In this document: piece after piece, positions 33,464 through 43,898 of the stretch
Layout of the letters: every line of letters starts with the position of its first letter
Position numbering within the stretch: the stretch's first letter is position 1
Origin: Cryphonectria parasitica EP155
Taxonomy: Eukaryota > Ascomycota > Sordariomycetes > Diaporthales > Cryphonectriaceae
Assembly (NCBI RefSeq): GCF_011745365.1
Contig: NW_024468910.1
Span: 2,880,068 to 2,944,067, forward strand
Direction: 5' to 3'
Length of the DNA: 64,000 nucleotides
Notes under the pieces: generated by a model
Database searches by the model: none
Seen by the model: only the letters and a program-made list of their open reading frames with translations
Told to the model about the DNA's origin: nothing
Position numbers and translations under genes: made by a program

Positions 33464-34971
33464 CTAGAAAAACTTCCCAGTCTGCTTCGAAGTTGTCTCG
33501 CTCACGTCACGAACGATATCCACTCTCTCGGCGATAGAGTCACCATCCTGCTGCTGCAGCTCCGCTGGCCAGTCGAGCGCATCGAACCGCCGCCCCGTCT
33601 TCTTGGCCCACAGGAACTGAAACCCGATCCGCACCGCACAGGCAGCCAGTCCAAACAGCAGACCACCCACGGGGGCAGCGACGAAGGCCCCAAAGGCACC
33701 CCAGTCGCCCTCGTACAGCCCAGCCTCGAGCAGGATGAGGCTGGCCCCCTGCTGGGCATCGCCGTAGTAGATGGTACCAAAGATAAAGACACACAGGATA
33801 CCACCCAGCCCGCCGACGACGACCTCGAAGCCGCGCCACCAATACAGCTTCTCGGACAGGCCCATGCACAGGACGGGGATGGTGGAGGCGGAGAGGAGGT
33901 CGGAGATGAGATAGATCTGCAGGATGGAGGGGGCCTTGAGGGCGATGACCACGGTGGGCACGATGATGCAGACGACGGCGGCGCGGATGACCCAGATGTT
34001 GAGACGGTTGCGGAACAGGTCGTTGGCGGCGGACGAGACCATGGCGCTCTGGAGAGAGTCGAACGAGGCCGTCGAGAGGGAGACGGCCATGACCAGCACG
34101 ATGCCCACAACCCAGGCCGGGAGCTGCTCGAGCAGCAGGAAGAAAGCCACGCTGCCGTCCTGCGCAGGGTCACCAGGCCACGCGCCCGACCACGCGGCGA
34201 TGCAGCCCGTCATGCCGACCAGGACCAGGATGATGAGCACCACGATGCAGGCGATGCTCACGCCGATCCAGAGGTCGCGGTCCGTCTTGGAGGCGAAGGT
34301 GCGCAGCCAAAAGTTGGACAGGAAAAAGTCGTTGGTCAGGATCGCCACGGGGAAGATGTACAGCAGCTGCCACCCCAAGAGGTTGGCCTGTGTGAGCCCG
34401 GAGGAGTCGATCAGGGACGGGTCGATGTGCGTACGGGCCCCGATGGCGATGGTCGCGATGATGATGAGCCCGATCACCATAGTGCCTTGGATGTTGTCGG
34501 TTGTGAAGGAGATCCGAAAACCACCAAGGGCTAATATCCAGACACGTCAGCGACCCAGGGAGAACTGTTGCTTTATAGAGAAGCGACGTGGATATCAAGT
34601 TGGGAAGGGGGAAAACAGAAACCTACACGTGTACACCGTCGTGACGACGCATTCCACAATGAGAATGGGTAGAGCATCGAGCCCGGTAAGGGCATTCACC
34701 GCCTGGCCGATGGCAGACAGCTCCGAGACCATGTACAGAAACATGGTGACGAGCGTCAGGAAACTCAGCCACAGCGCCGTGGCGATTCCATACCGCTGGC
34801 GTGTCCACTCGGTAAGAACAAACCCCTCGGGACACTTCCTGCGGATGATGGGGCCCAGCGCGGCAAAGATCAACAGCGGGAGGGCAGAGGTCAGCGCGTA
34901 CACGACCACGCCCTGCACGCCGGCGATGGTGCCCAGCTGCGGGTAAGAGAATAAGATGCCGGAGCCGAGGC
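33464..34971 (-). CDS. Sodium:solute symporter (SSS) family transporter, first exon not found
   Basis: Two exons are clear, 34971-34627 and 34530-33464, joined by a 96-nt intron (GTAGGT...ATTAG) that restores TTVYTSLGGFRISFTTDNIQ. They encode about 470 residues with at least eleven hydrophobic segments and SSS hallmarks: GLGSGILFSYPQLGT, RRKCPEGFVLTEWTRQRYG, LLGWQLLYIFPVAILTNDFF and SLSTASFDSLQSAMVS. The first exon starts in mid-codon after an acceptor-like CAATACAAG and has no usable ATG. The family normally has one more N-terminal helix and a short loop before GLGSG. No hydrophobic in-phase exon of that kind is visible between 34972 and 36934. Either the 5' exon lies beyond a long intron, or the gene has lost its 5' end. 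The substrate may be a polar solute; it is not predictable. Confidence 0.75.
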
Positions 34972-36934
34972 CTTGTATTGGTCAGTACGGAAGAAGGGAG
35001 AGGAAGAAGGAGAAGAAGGGGGGGGGGGTGGGGGAACAGAGTGATGGGGAGGGAAAGGAGTAGGGTAAAAGGGAAAAAAAAAGATGGGAAGAAAGAATGA
35101 AAGGGGTAGATCGGAGCGGCAGCACGTTTCCCACGCAAGCATTATCTTGATCGAGTAATCACGGTACAATCTCAGCTTCATTTCCACAAAAGCCCCCTTC
35201 AAGCAAGATCTCCGAGGTCAAGATCCTGTCAGAAAAGAACAATTGCTTCAAATCCGCGCCCGTAGTGAGCCGCAGTCTCCCGTCCTCCCAGATCAAACCA
35301 GCCAGACCAACAAAGATCAAATCTCAAGTGTGAGACCCGCGCCGGGGGGGCCGCAACCCGAGAGCCCTCCCAAGACCTGGCTAGTCCTGACCCAAGAGGA
35401 CAGAAGAATACTGTAGATATGGATACGAACCTCTCTGATCAGTTTGCGCAACTCAGCCAAGTATGGCCCGCCCAAAGTCCGCCTCTCGCATCGCTTCGCT
35501 TCGCGTCTGTGTGTCATGCTTGGTTTTGCCTGCTTGCTACCGCTCTGGATTCTTTGTTTTCTTTCAAAGGGCGTGAGCGCATTCTTCTGCGTTATCTCAC
35601 TCACCAGAGGCGATGAAATTCAGGGCAATCGGGAATGCTAATTTGATAAATTAGCACACAAGAGGGGAAAGAGAAGACAAGAAGAGATGAGTGCTGAAGG
35701 AGAGCCAAGGCGGGGTAATCTTCTCGTCAAGAGGAGAAAGAACTTTGGCATCCAACGAGCAAGTCATCTCCTCATGCGTTGAAATAGTCCTGACCAGTCC
35801 GAGTTCTGTTTCCAGAGAGGAACTCTCCTTTAGAGTCCTTGCGGTATTTCCATGCCAGTGCCGTGCCCAGAATCCTGTTTTCGTCTAAATCAGTCTCTGT
35901 GTGACTCTCGGACTCTTTGGATCACACATACAAGAAAGCACCGTATGTCAAGTAGACTATGGCGTTGGACGCCTGAAAAGAGGGTTGACCCATGATGTGG
36001 CGAACAACGTGCTTGAAGCGTTCTCGATAAGAAAAGAACAAAGAATATACGAGGAATATGCAATTTTGGCAGTCCAAAATGGATAAATAAAAAGAGGTAG
36101 GATTGAAGCACACTTCGTCAAGGATACAAAATGGAAATCCCTCTGTGGTTTAATACGGCGGAATAAACTGCGTGGAGCACTCTCATTACTTGATGAAAAC
36201 CTTTGCCCTGGTGATGGCGTGGTAGGTGGATTGAATCATTCATCGGAGTACATCGGCCCTGGGGGGGGGGGGGGGGGCGCGGGTTCCACACCTGCGCTAC
36301 AAATCTGATTGGTAGGGGTTAGGTTATGGCGAAGGCTTTACTGCATCTTAGTACCACAGCAGAGGCGCTAGGCACTTGTTGGTACTTTCAGGTGGTGCGC
36401 AAAGAACATTGTATCATTTCTTGCAGAGACGAATCTAAGGCTGTAGCATGTACGCCCTGGAGCATGTCACATAATTGTTTGGACCAAGACTGGTTATGAA
36501 TGGCATAGAACAGACCACCTTGCCTGTCAAAGAGTAATTTGTACGATCGTCTGTCGTCAAGGCATGTCTGCATACCATTATAATGGGGTTCTACCCTCGA
36601 TGTTTGCCACTTTGCCTTAGGCCATAGCCAACTCCTTGGTCTGCCATGCTTTGTGATCTGGATGGGTATATACCTCCAGGCAGCGCAGCCAATTGATGAT
36701 GCAGCTCAAGGTCTTGTGGAATCTGGTTCCTCATCTTGCACATGGAAGACTAGACCTTCCCGCCCTGTCCAGTTGAATAACCTGGACCATGCTGTATGTA
36801 ACAGCGCAAATTGGGCTGCTGTTGTCATCGACAAAGCATGTACAAGAAGACAGGACATGTACCAACAGACAGATCATACAACAATCAGCCCTGGAAAGCA
36901 CCTATCCATGAAAAAGTGTGCAGCATAGCCCATC
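34972..36934. other. Intergenic region upstream of the symporter, with G tracts
   Basis: This 2-kb stretch should contain the missing 5' part of the symporter gene, but no matching exon was recognised. It has an 11-G run at 35018-35028 and a 17-G run at 36261-36277. The rest is AT-rich without a supported gene. Confidence 0.5.
36261..36277. repeat. Poly-G tract of 17 bases
   Basis: Seventeen consecutive G lie in an otherwise AT-rich intergenic region. Such a run can form quadruplex structures and is also a common place for sequencing length error. Confidence 0.8.
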
Positions 36935-37832
36935 TCAACCAGCCCAGTTGATGCTCTTCCCATCCTTGCTCTTCAGCTGGCCCTCCTTTGCACCCTCGGG
37001 CTCTATATCGACGTGGTCAGCCTCCCTCGCATTATTCGTAGCCCAAATCCTCTCGATGGACAGGTCGAACGGCCCCGCTATGCGATCTGTCAAGCCGATG
37101 CCGACGGTTCGGACCTTTTGGCGGAGCATCTCGGTCTGGGGCTCCACGACAAAGCCATGATTTGTCCGCACAAAGTCGTTAAATCTGATCAGCACCGTCT
37201 CCCACTCTCCAGGACGTTTACTGAATAGTCGATGTTGGTGTAGATCCGTCGGCACAAGAGATTCCGTCTGGATGTTGACGAGGTAACTCCGCCCGTCCGA
37301 CTTGATCCGAAGCGCGAGGAAGGCGTACGGGTCGATATCCCACACACTCTTGCCAAAGAGGGTCGGCGGCCTGTCTAGTGTCTTCCACGCTGCGTACCCC
37401 GACCTCTCCACCTCTGGCCTGTTCTTTGGGAGCTGCGTCGATATCGAACCGTGGAATCGAGCGTGGCCGTTGGGGTTCTCGGAAGGGTTTGGGAAGGAGG
37501 ACGAGGTCGGCCTTTCTGAAAGTGGTCTGGGTGGGGTCCAGTCGAGCTGTGCTTTGGAGAAGCCGCCCATGTCTGCATCAGAGAAGACTCTGCAGGTTTC
37601 CATGGACTCTCTGCTGTGGAAGGAGTATAACTCGCGAGGGCCGGAGGGACCTTTAACGCCCTCGAGGTTCATTGCTGGAAGAGGCCAGTCCCAATCAGTC
37701 TTGCAATTTCGAGCCAACAGTTCCTGGCTCCTGGTGCTTGTTGGAGTTGCACTAACCTATCTGCGAGAGCCTCTTGAACTCGTCCAAGCTCCGGCCCCAG
37801 AAGCCTTTTGCCAGGCAAGATGTGGCCCTCAT
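36935..37832 (-). CDS. CIA30 family complex I intermediate-associated protein
   Basis: Two exons (37832-37757 and 37674-36935) around an 82-nt intron (GTTAGT...TTCCAG) encode 271 residues. The short first exon reads MRATSCLAKGFWGRSLDEF and continues KRLSQIAMNLEGVKGP across the junction, the usual N-terminus of fungal CIA30 proteins. The CIA30 domain contains CRVFSDADMGGFS, GYAAWKTLDR, LFGKSVWDIDPYAFLALRIK, HRLFSKRPGEWETVLIRFND, FVRTNHGFVVEPQTEMLRQK and GIGLTDRIAGPFDLSIERIWA. It is the homologue of human NDUFAF1, which assists assembly of the membrane arm of mitochondrial complex I. The N-terminus could serve as a mitochondrial presequence. The length is typical of the family. Confidence 0.88.
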
Positions 37833-39890
37833 TGTTGGTAGCAGCCCAGTTTGGAAGACCGGGAAAGGTCTCTTGCTTCGTATAGTGAGGGTTTAGATGC
37901 GAGTACCTAAGGTAACCGGGCACCAGGCGTCAATTGGAACCGAGGTCGTGTACTGAAGCTGAACAATAGAATAGTCTCGGGTTTGCGAGGAGGGCACAAG
38001 GCGCAGATCTCCTCCGTAATCGCTCGTTGTGTTGCTTTGAGTTAACACCAAGGAAATGGGTCGGTAGCCACAAGTAAGAAGAAGCGTTATAAGTACAGAA
38101 CGTCATGCGGCAGGGCGTGCTAAGGGTCAAGCAAAGTACTGCAGTTGATCCACTCAGCCACCCTGGAGCTTCTGCAGGGGGTGGTACAGCGGCAGGATGT
38201 GGGGCTGAGGGGGGCTCCCGGGCTTCGGTGGTCCGTGCCCAAGTGTTGTCCGACGACATCCCAATCAAATATAATACCAGACTGTGACAACATCCCAAAC
38301 TTTCAACTCTAGTTCAATCTCCTTGCAACAATCAACACTTGCTAACAGATGCAGTAGAGACAGAAATGAAAAGGCAACCCATTTTTGGGAACAGATCTGC
38401 AAAGCCTCATAGAGCGCTGTGCCATGCTGCTTCATGGTAAATGCGTGAGGTGTTTAACTCGTCTGCTTCTCCAGTGAGAGTTCAGGGAGGGTACTAGGTC
38501 AAGGGTCTGATGTGAGTCTGCATGGCTCATCCTCAGCAGCTTGCTCTGGGGCAGATAACTGGGTACTGAGGATTCATGTGGGCTACTGCCGATTGTCAGG
38601 CTGTGAGTAAGTGGCCCAGAGTCTTGAGAGCAGCTTCTCGCTGTCAACCAGAACTATTCTGTCTTGACACTACAAAGTCGTGCTTGTGGCAAAGGCATCA
38701 GGCAGTCGCTTTATTTTTTTCCTTTTCTACATATGTGGGTGTCTGGAGAGGGATAGAGCACTGGCAGCCCTAGCCTTCCTGGTCAGTGATGGTCCTGGAC
38801 CAACACCAAAGCAGGGGGAGCTGCAACATTCGCTGCCTACAGTCACTCACCCATCTCAAGCAGATGCTAATAGCATTGTCTTGTACTTGGTCAATGTTTC
38901 TAGTCATGGCAGCAGAGCTTCATGAGTGTGTAAGCTTCAGGATCTGCCAATGTGTCAGAGCACCACAAGAATGAAATTCACAGATGCTCTGTGGATGGTA
39001 AGGAGGCATCTCTGGCGCCTCCTTGGATTCTCTCCTTTTTCATTACATTGAGCCTTCTCTTATGTGACTTGACTACTGGTAGGAATGGTAGGAGGAGAGG
39101 GGGAGGCCAGGGCAACTTGTATCTACAGCATACACACCAGAAGAACGCTTTCTAATCAAAGAACTGAGTATCTTCTTACCTTCATGGCCTCACTGGTCTG
39201 CTGCCTACAGATGGGAATGGGCAGAAAGGGCAGAGGGTGCCCTATGCCCAAAAGGAAGAACGCTCTCTGCCACAAGGGCCCCAAACACCTACAAGCCATT
39301 ACCTGTACCTCGAAAAACATCAGGTGTTCACAAACTAGCGTATTTCATTCTCTAAAAGTGCTTCTCGCCTCCAGACGCGCTTGCTGACACAGGACGCGTG
39401 TGGCGGAGGAACAATCTCAATACCCCCTCCTCTCTCCCCAATCTTCCACCCACAACAAACCCACAAACCCAACGCGCACATATTTTCCCTCTCCCAAACC
39501 CACACACACACGCACGCACAGGCACACACCATCATCCAACCTCTTCTCTTTGTCGATTCAGGACAAGGTTACCACTGGTTGACGCGATAGTCCTTTGATC
39601 TGGTTATATCTGTGCTGAGCACGTCTCAGCTTCTCGTTGTCGACTTTTCTTTTCCTTTAGACCCTCCCCAAGACACCCAAACTCCCAGCAGATCAACCAT
39701 CAGCAGAGCACATCTACTACTCATCATCATTTATTTTTATCCATCTGTTGTTGTTGTTTCTGTTGTGCAACATTCTTTTCCATCCCAGCCCTACCTTCTG
39801 TGATCTCACGACCTTGTTGTCATTGAGATCTTCATCTTTGGGAGGAAGACCTCTGCCACTCCCATCATTCATCATACTCCTCTTCTCAAG
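37833..39890. other. Divergent intergenic region upstream of CIA30 and RRM genes
   Basis: This 2-kb region separates two divergent starts and must hold both promoters. The part next to the RRM gene (about 39400-39890) is pyrimidine-rich, with a CA repeat at about 39500-39526, and is probably a long 5' leader. No gene is supported. Confidence 0.5.
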
Positions 39891-42720
39891 ATGGCCTACA
39901 ATAATAAAGGCGGTACTGCCGCCTATGAGGCCTCTCCTTGTCACGAGCGCTTTCAGCGTCGGAAGCGCCCCGCCCCTACTACCCCTGGTGGCAATGGGGA
40001 CGACGCCAACAAGCCTGGCGAGATGGCCTCCCAACACCATGAGTCCAAAGGTACGTCTTTTGCCCTGTTACACTGTTCTATCTGACGCGTTGCCTGTCGT
40101 GCCATCTGCACTTCGTGTGTCGCGTCCCGCAACACTAGACGAGCATCTCCTTCAAATAACCTGCAACTGTTGGCTATTTATGTTCTCCCATCAGACAATG
40201 CTGACCTATCAATCCGCAGGTGCCAAATCCAACCGTAACAACATCATGGAGCTTCCAATTCCCAAGTACACGCCTCCTCATGCCCGCCAGCCAGGCGTTG
40301 CAGACAAAACGGCCTCCTCGGAGCGCGGCTTGCTCCTGGATCTCTCTTCCCCTCTTTCGATCGACAATGACAATGGTGACGATGCCTTGGCTTCGCCTGG
40401 AAAGCCTCTGAGAGAGCGCCGCTCCCAGCATTCTGTTAGTGCTGGGCACCCGCTCCGTGAGTCATCCTCCAACCTCAGCGGACGACACCAGATCAATGGA
40501 GTTGATGCACAAAATCTTTACCCCCCGACTGCCTGTGTCTTTGTTGCCAAGTAAGTCTAGCTCTGCCTGCCCCTCTCCATCCATTGCCTTTGGTCATGTC
40601 GCCTGTTTCGGTAGAGTACCACGGCGCAACAGGACCTTGACGGTTTCTTCTTTTTGTCTTGCCGTTCTACTGACATCGGCTAGTCTTTGTGAGCGCAAGG
40701 ATGATACGGCCCTCGAGGCAGGCATCTACCGCGAGTTCACCAAGTACGGCAAGTGCTGGGTCAAAATTCGTCGCGACGGACACAACATGCCGTTTGCCTT
40801 TGTTCAGTATACCACCAACGAAGAAGCTGCAGAGGCCCTCGTCAAGGGCCGCGGTGCCCTGATCCACGGTCGGCCCTGTCGCACCGAGAAGACCAAGGCC
40901 AACCGTACCTATGTTGTTCAGAGAAAGGACCTCGGCAGCATCACGACCCATGAGGCGCGGACTCTTCTCCTCCCCTTCGGTTCCTTGTCCAGATGCGAGC
41001 TTATCGATGATGAGAACCGTGAGCTCCTCAGCTTCCCGCCCACGGTTCTGGTTGAGTTTAAGATGTTCGATGCCACCCGTGACCTTCATACGGTTAGTAT
41101 TATCCCTCTCTGTGTGTCTTTCTCTTCCCATTCCTGTCGTTCTTGTCTGCTTCCGCATACTTATACGTGTTCGGCTCCTTGGCACGTCCCGTCCTGGTTT
41201 TTTTCTGGTGCATATTGACTAATCCTCTGTTGCAGGCCTTCCGTCAGAATACCGTTTATAACGTTTCAGCCTTCGATATGAAGAAAAACTCTCCTGTCTC
41301 GCATATAAACAACGATGAGGTCTACCTCACTACCTATGAGCGCGACCGCTGCACCATCTACGTCGGAGACCTGCCTGTTACCGCCACCTCAGATGGTCTG
41401 GAGGACCTCTTCGGCCGGGTTGGCGAGATAGTGAACATTTCCATCGTTCAAAAGTCCATCAACATGCTTGCCAGCTCGCGTGGGTCCGCAGGTCCCGTGC
41501 GCACGATGGCCTTCATCGAGTATACTGAGTCCGACATGGCTGAGGTGGCCATCTCCCGTTTCGACGGCACGCTCTACAAGGGCGCCTACCTGCGCGTCCA
41601 GCGCAAGCTCTCTCATCCCAACGACCCTAGCTTTCGTCCTGACACGATGACTCTTCGTCCAAGCCGTGAAAAGCTAGCTTCTCGTCACAGCCGCGACAAG
41701 CTGGCTCCTGTCTCCAAAAATCCCACGAAGGAGGCTCAACAACTTCCCTGCACCAAGTATCTGAAGTCCATTGAACCTCTGTCGCCACCTCCCAAGACGC
41801 TTCGTCCTCCGAAAGCCGGCCTCTACCGGCCTCTGGCCAAACCTGATCCACCGGTCCTTCCCAGCCGGGAATGGGTCGGTCTCGAAGCTGGTTACGAAAA
41901 GAGCCCCGGTGCCAACACCGGCAGGCATCATCAGGCTCTCAACGATGCAGACTACGCCAGCCCTACGGCTCACGGTTCGGAAGCTGGTGGTTCTGCTACC
42001 GGCGGCTTTGGCGCAGTTGGTCCTGCTACTGGCGTGTTCGATGCTGGCATGGCTATGACGCCTCAGGCTGCGCACCAGATAAGCAGTGGCCTCATGGACA
42101 GCCCTTGGGGTTATCATCACACCCACCTGCCCAGCATGATGTCTCCGACTTGGGATCCGTATTCCCCAAACACGCCGAACCACCTTCCTCGCAACTTCAA
42201 TCCTGGCGCGCATGGTCTTGATTCTTCTGCCTTTGGTGGTCCGGCCTTCGGTGGCAATCCTGCCTTACATGGTGCATCAGCCTTCACTGGCTATCATGCC
42301 TATACTGGCAATCCTACTTTTCCTGGAAATGCTGCCTTCACTGGTGGTATAGCCTACACGGGTGGCTCGGCCTTCATGAACGACTCTGCCTTCACTAGTG
42401 GTTCGGCTTTCCCTGGTGGTCATGCCCTCTATAGCGGTCCTCCTTTCATTGGTGGCTCTGCTTTCCACGCTGGTTCTGCCTTCAATGGCGGTATGGCTGC
42501 CCCTGGTGGTTTCGCCTTCACTGATGGTGCTACCCCTGGCCGTACTTCGACTGGCCCTGATGCAACATCTCCTGTCCCTTCCAGAGTCTCTTCGGCTGAC
42601 AGTACTTCTGCTTCTGGTAAGAAGGCCCAAGGCCAGCGTGGTGGCCCTGGTCATGGCTACAGCGGCCCAATCCAGATTGACAGTGATGATGAGGAGAAAG
42701 ACCCCAAGGCATTAGTCTGA
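39891..42720 (+). CDS. Multi-RRM RNA-binding protein with a Gly/Phe-rich repeat tail
   Basis: Four exons (39891-40050, 40220-40550, 40684-41092, 41236-42720) encode 794 residues; introns are 169, 133 and 143 nt, longer than elsewhere in the window. RRM 1 (about 155-235) starts ACVFVANLCERKDD and has the RNP1-like MPFAFVQYTT. A second, degenerate RRM (about 238-320) follows (HEARTLLLPFGSLSRCEL). RRM 3 (about 338-422) has CTIYVGDLPVTATSDGLEDLF and MAFIEYTESDMAEV. After a basic Ser/Pro linker, residues about 626-732 are an imperfect repeat of 6-8 residues with an aromatic and one or two Gly (SAFTGG, NPTFPG, IAYTGG, SAFMND). The end is acidic (DSDDEEKD). It probably binds mRNA in nucleus or cytoplasm; targets unknown. 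The tail resembles low-complexity domains of RNA granule proteins. Confidence 0.85.
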
Positions 42721-43898
42721 GTCTTTCAACATGCCCAACAACACAGCATTGGCAGAAACTATGGACGGCAGCTTTTGTTGTTGTCTGATGCTGTTGTTGT
42801 GAACAACGGGGTGGTGATTGTGGCTTTTTTGTGACGGTATTCTTCTCACTGGGGAAATGTCAGATGTTCATGTTCGCCTTTTTGTTCTCTCTCAGGAGGC
42901 ACCAGGTGGTTATTTGATTGTGTCTCTGCCTTATCCTTCGAAGGCTCATTGACATATGGCAAAGGTCAACAACACATGGTAACATTACTTGACATTTCGG
43001 TTGCCTGTACTATTCATATCCTGTACCCTGTCCCACATCATGTATGTGCCATCTCAACATGGCCCACAGCACTGGTTGTGGAAGCGGAACATCCTGGCAC
43101 AAATCAAGGTGGCTTAAGTAGCTAGCATCTTATCTGTTGGACCCCTCCTAGAGGAAATACACACAGTTGAGATAAGATATTAATGTGCCTGTATATTTTG
43201 CTAACCTTTGCAAGTGGAGACCTGATTCACAATTTGCTGCCCTGGAGTCTGTCTGCAGGATAATGAATTCTGCTGGCACAGACCAGGAGGGTGCAGCTCA
43301 GTGAGCGAGGAAGATGATGTTTTGGAGCACAGCAGGATCAATCATCGAGTAAGTTGGAGGTGTACCTAAGCTGAATGCACCATACAAAATATTGGAAGAC
43401 CAAACATTTGAATTTGCACACCCAACAGAAACAAAGAGGAGGTGAAGTTGCTCCTTACAGCCAAGTAAATATTCCGCTAATCTTCTTTTCACAGCAGCAT
43501 TCTGAGATGAGATCACCTTCAAAGCCCTATAGCAGCACCATAAGTATCGCAGCAGAATGGAAAATGGAAAATGTATGTGTTGACTTCATATCTGTTGAAC
43601 GGCCAAGTCACGAATGGCCCGTACTCCGACCTTCATATCCTGCACGCGTTGTTGGCAAGTCACCACGTTTCCTGCACGGCTGCTCTGGAGAACCCCCGTC
43701 ATAAGGAGGTAATAATCCAAGGAAGATCATTCTGGAGGCTTGGCTATATTCTCTCTTGTTGTAACAGACAAGTCGGGGCCGCAGCTTGTCTCTGTGACCA
43801 AGGTGGTTGGTGTTCCTTGGCCACAGGTTGGTCAGTGGAGAGAAAAGAAAGATGGATAAAGAAAGAAACAAGTCATGACATGCTGTGGAACGAAGAGG
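42721..43898. other. Convergent 3' intergenic region
   Basis: This 1.2-kb region lies between the 3' ends of two convergent genes. It is AT-rich in the middle. I see no gene or repeat worth naming. Confidence 0.5.

Noticed and set aside
33413..34534. Long plus-strand reading frame of 373 codons
   Set aside because: It is antisense to the symporter exon, is dominated by His/Asp/Gly/Glu, and comes from codon bias of the real minus-strand gene.
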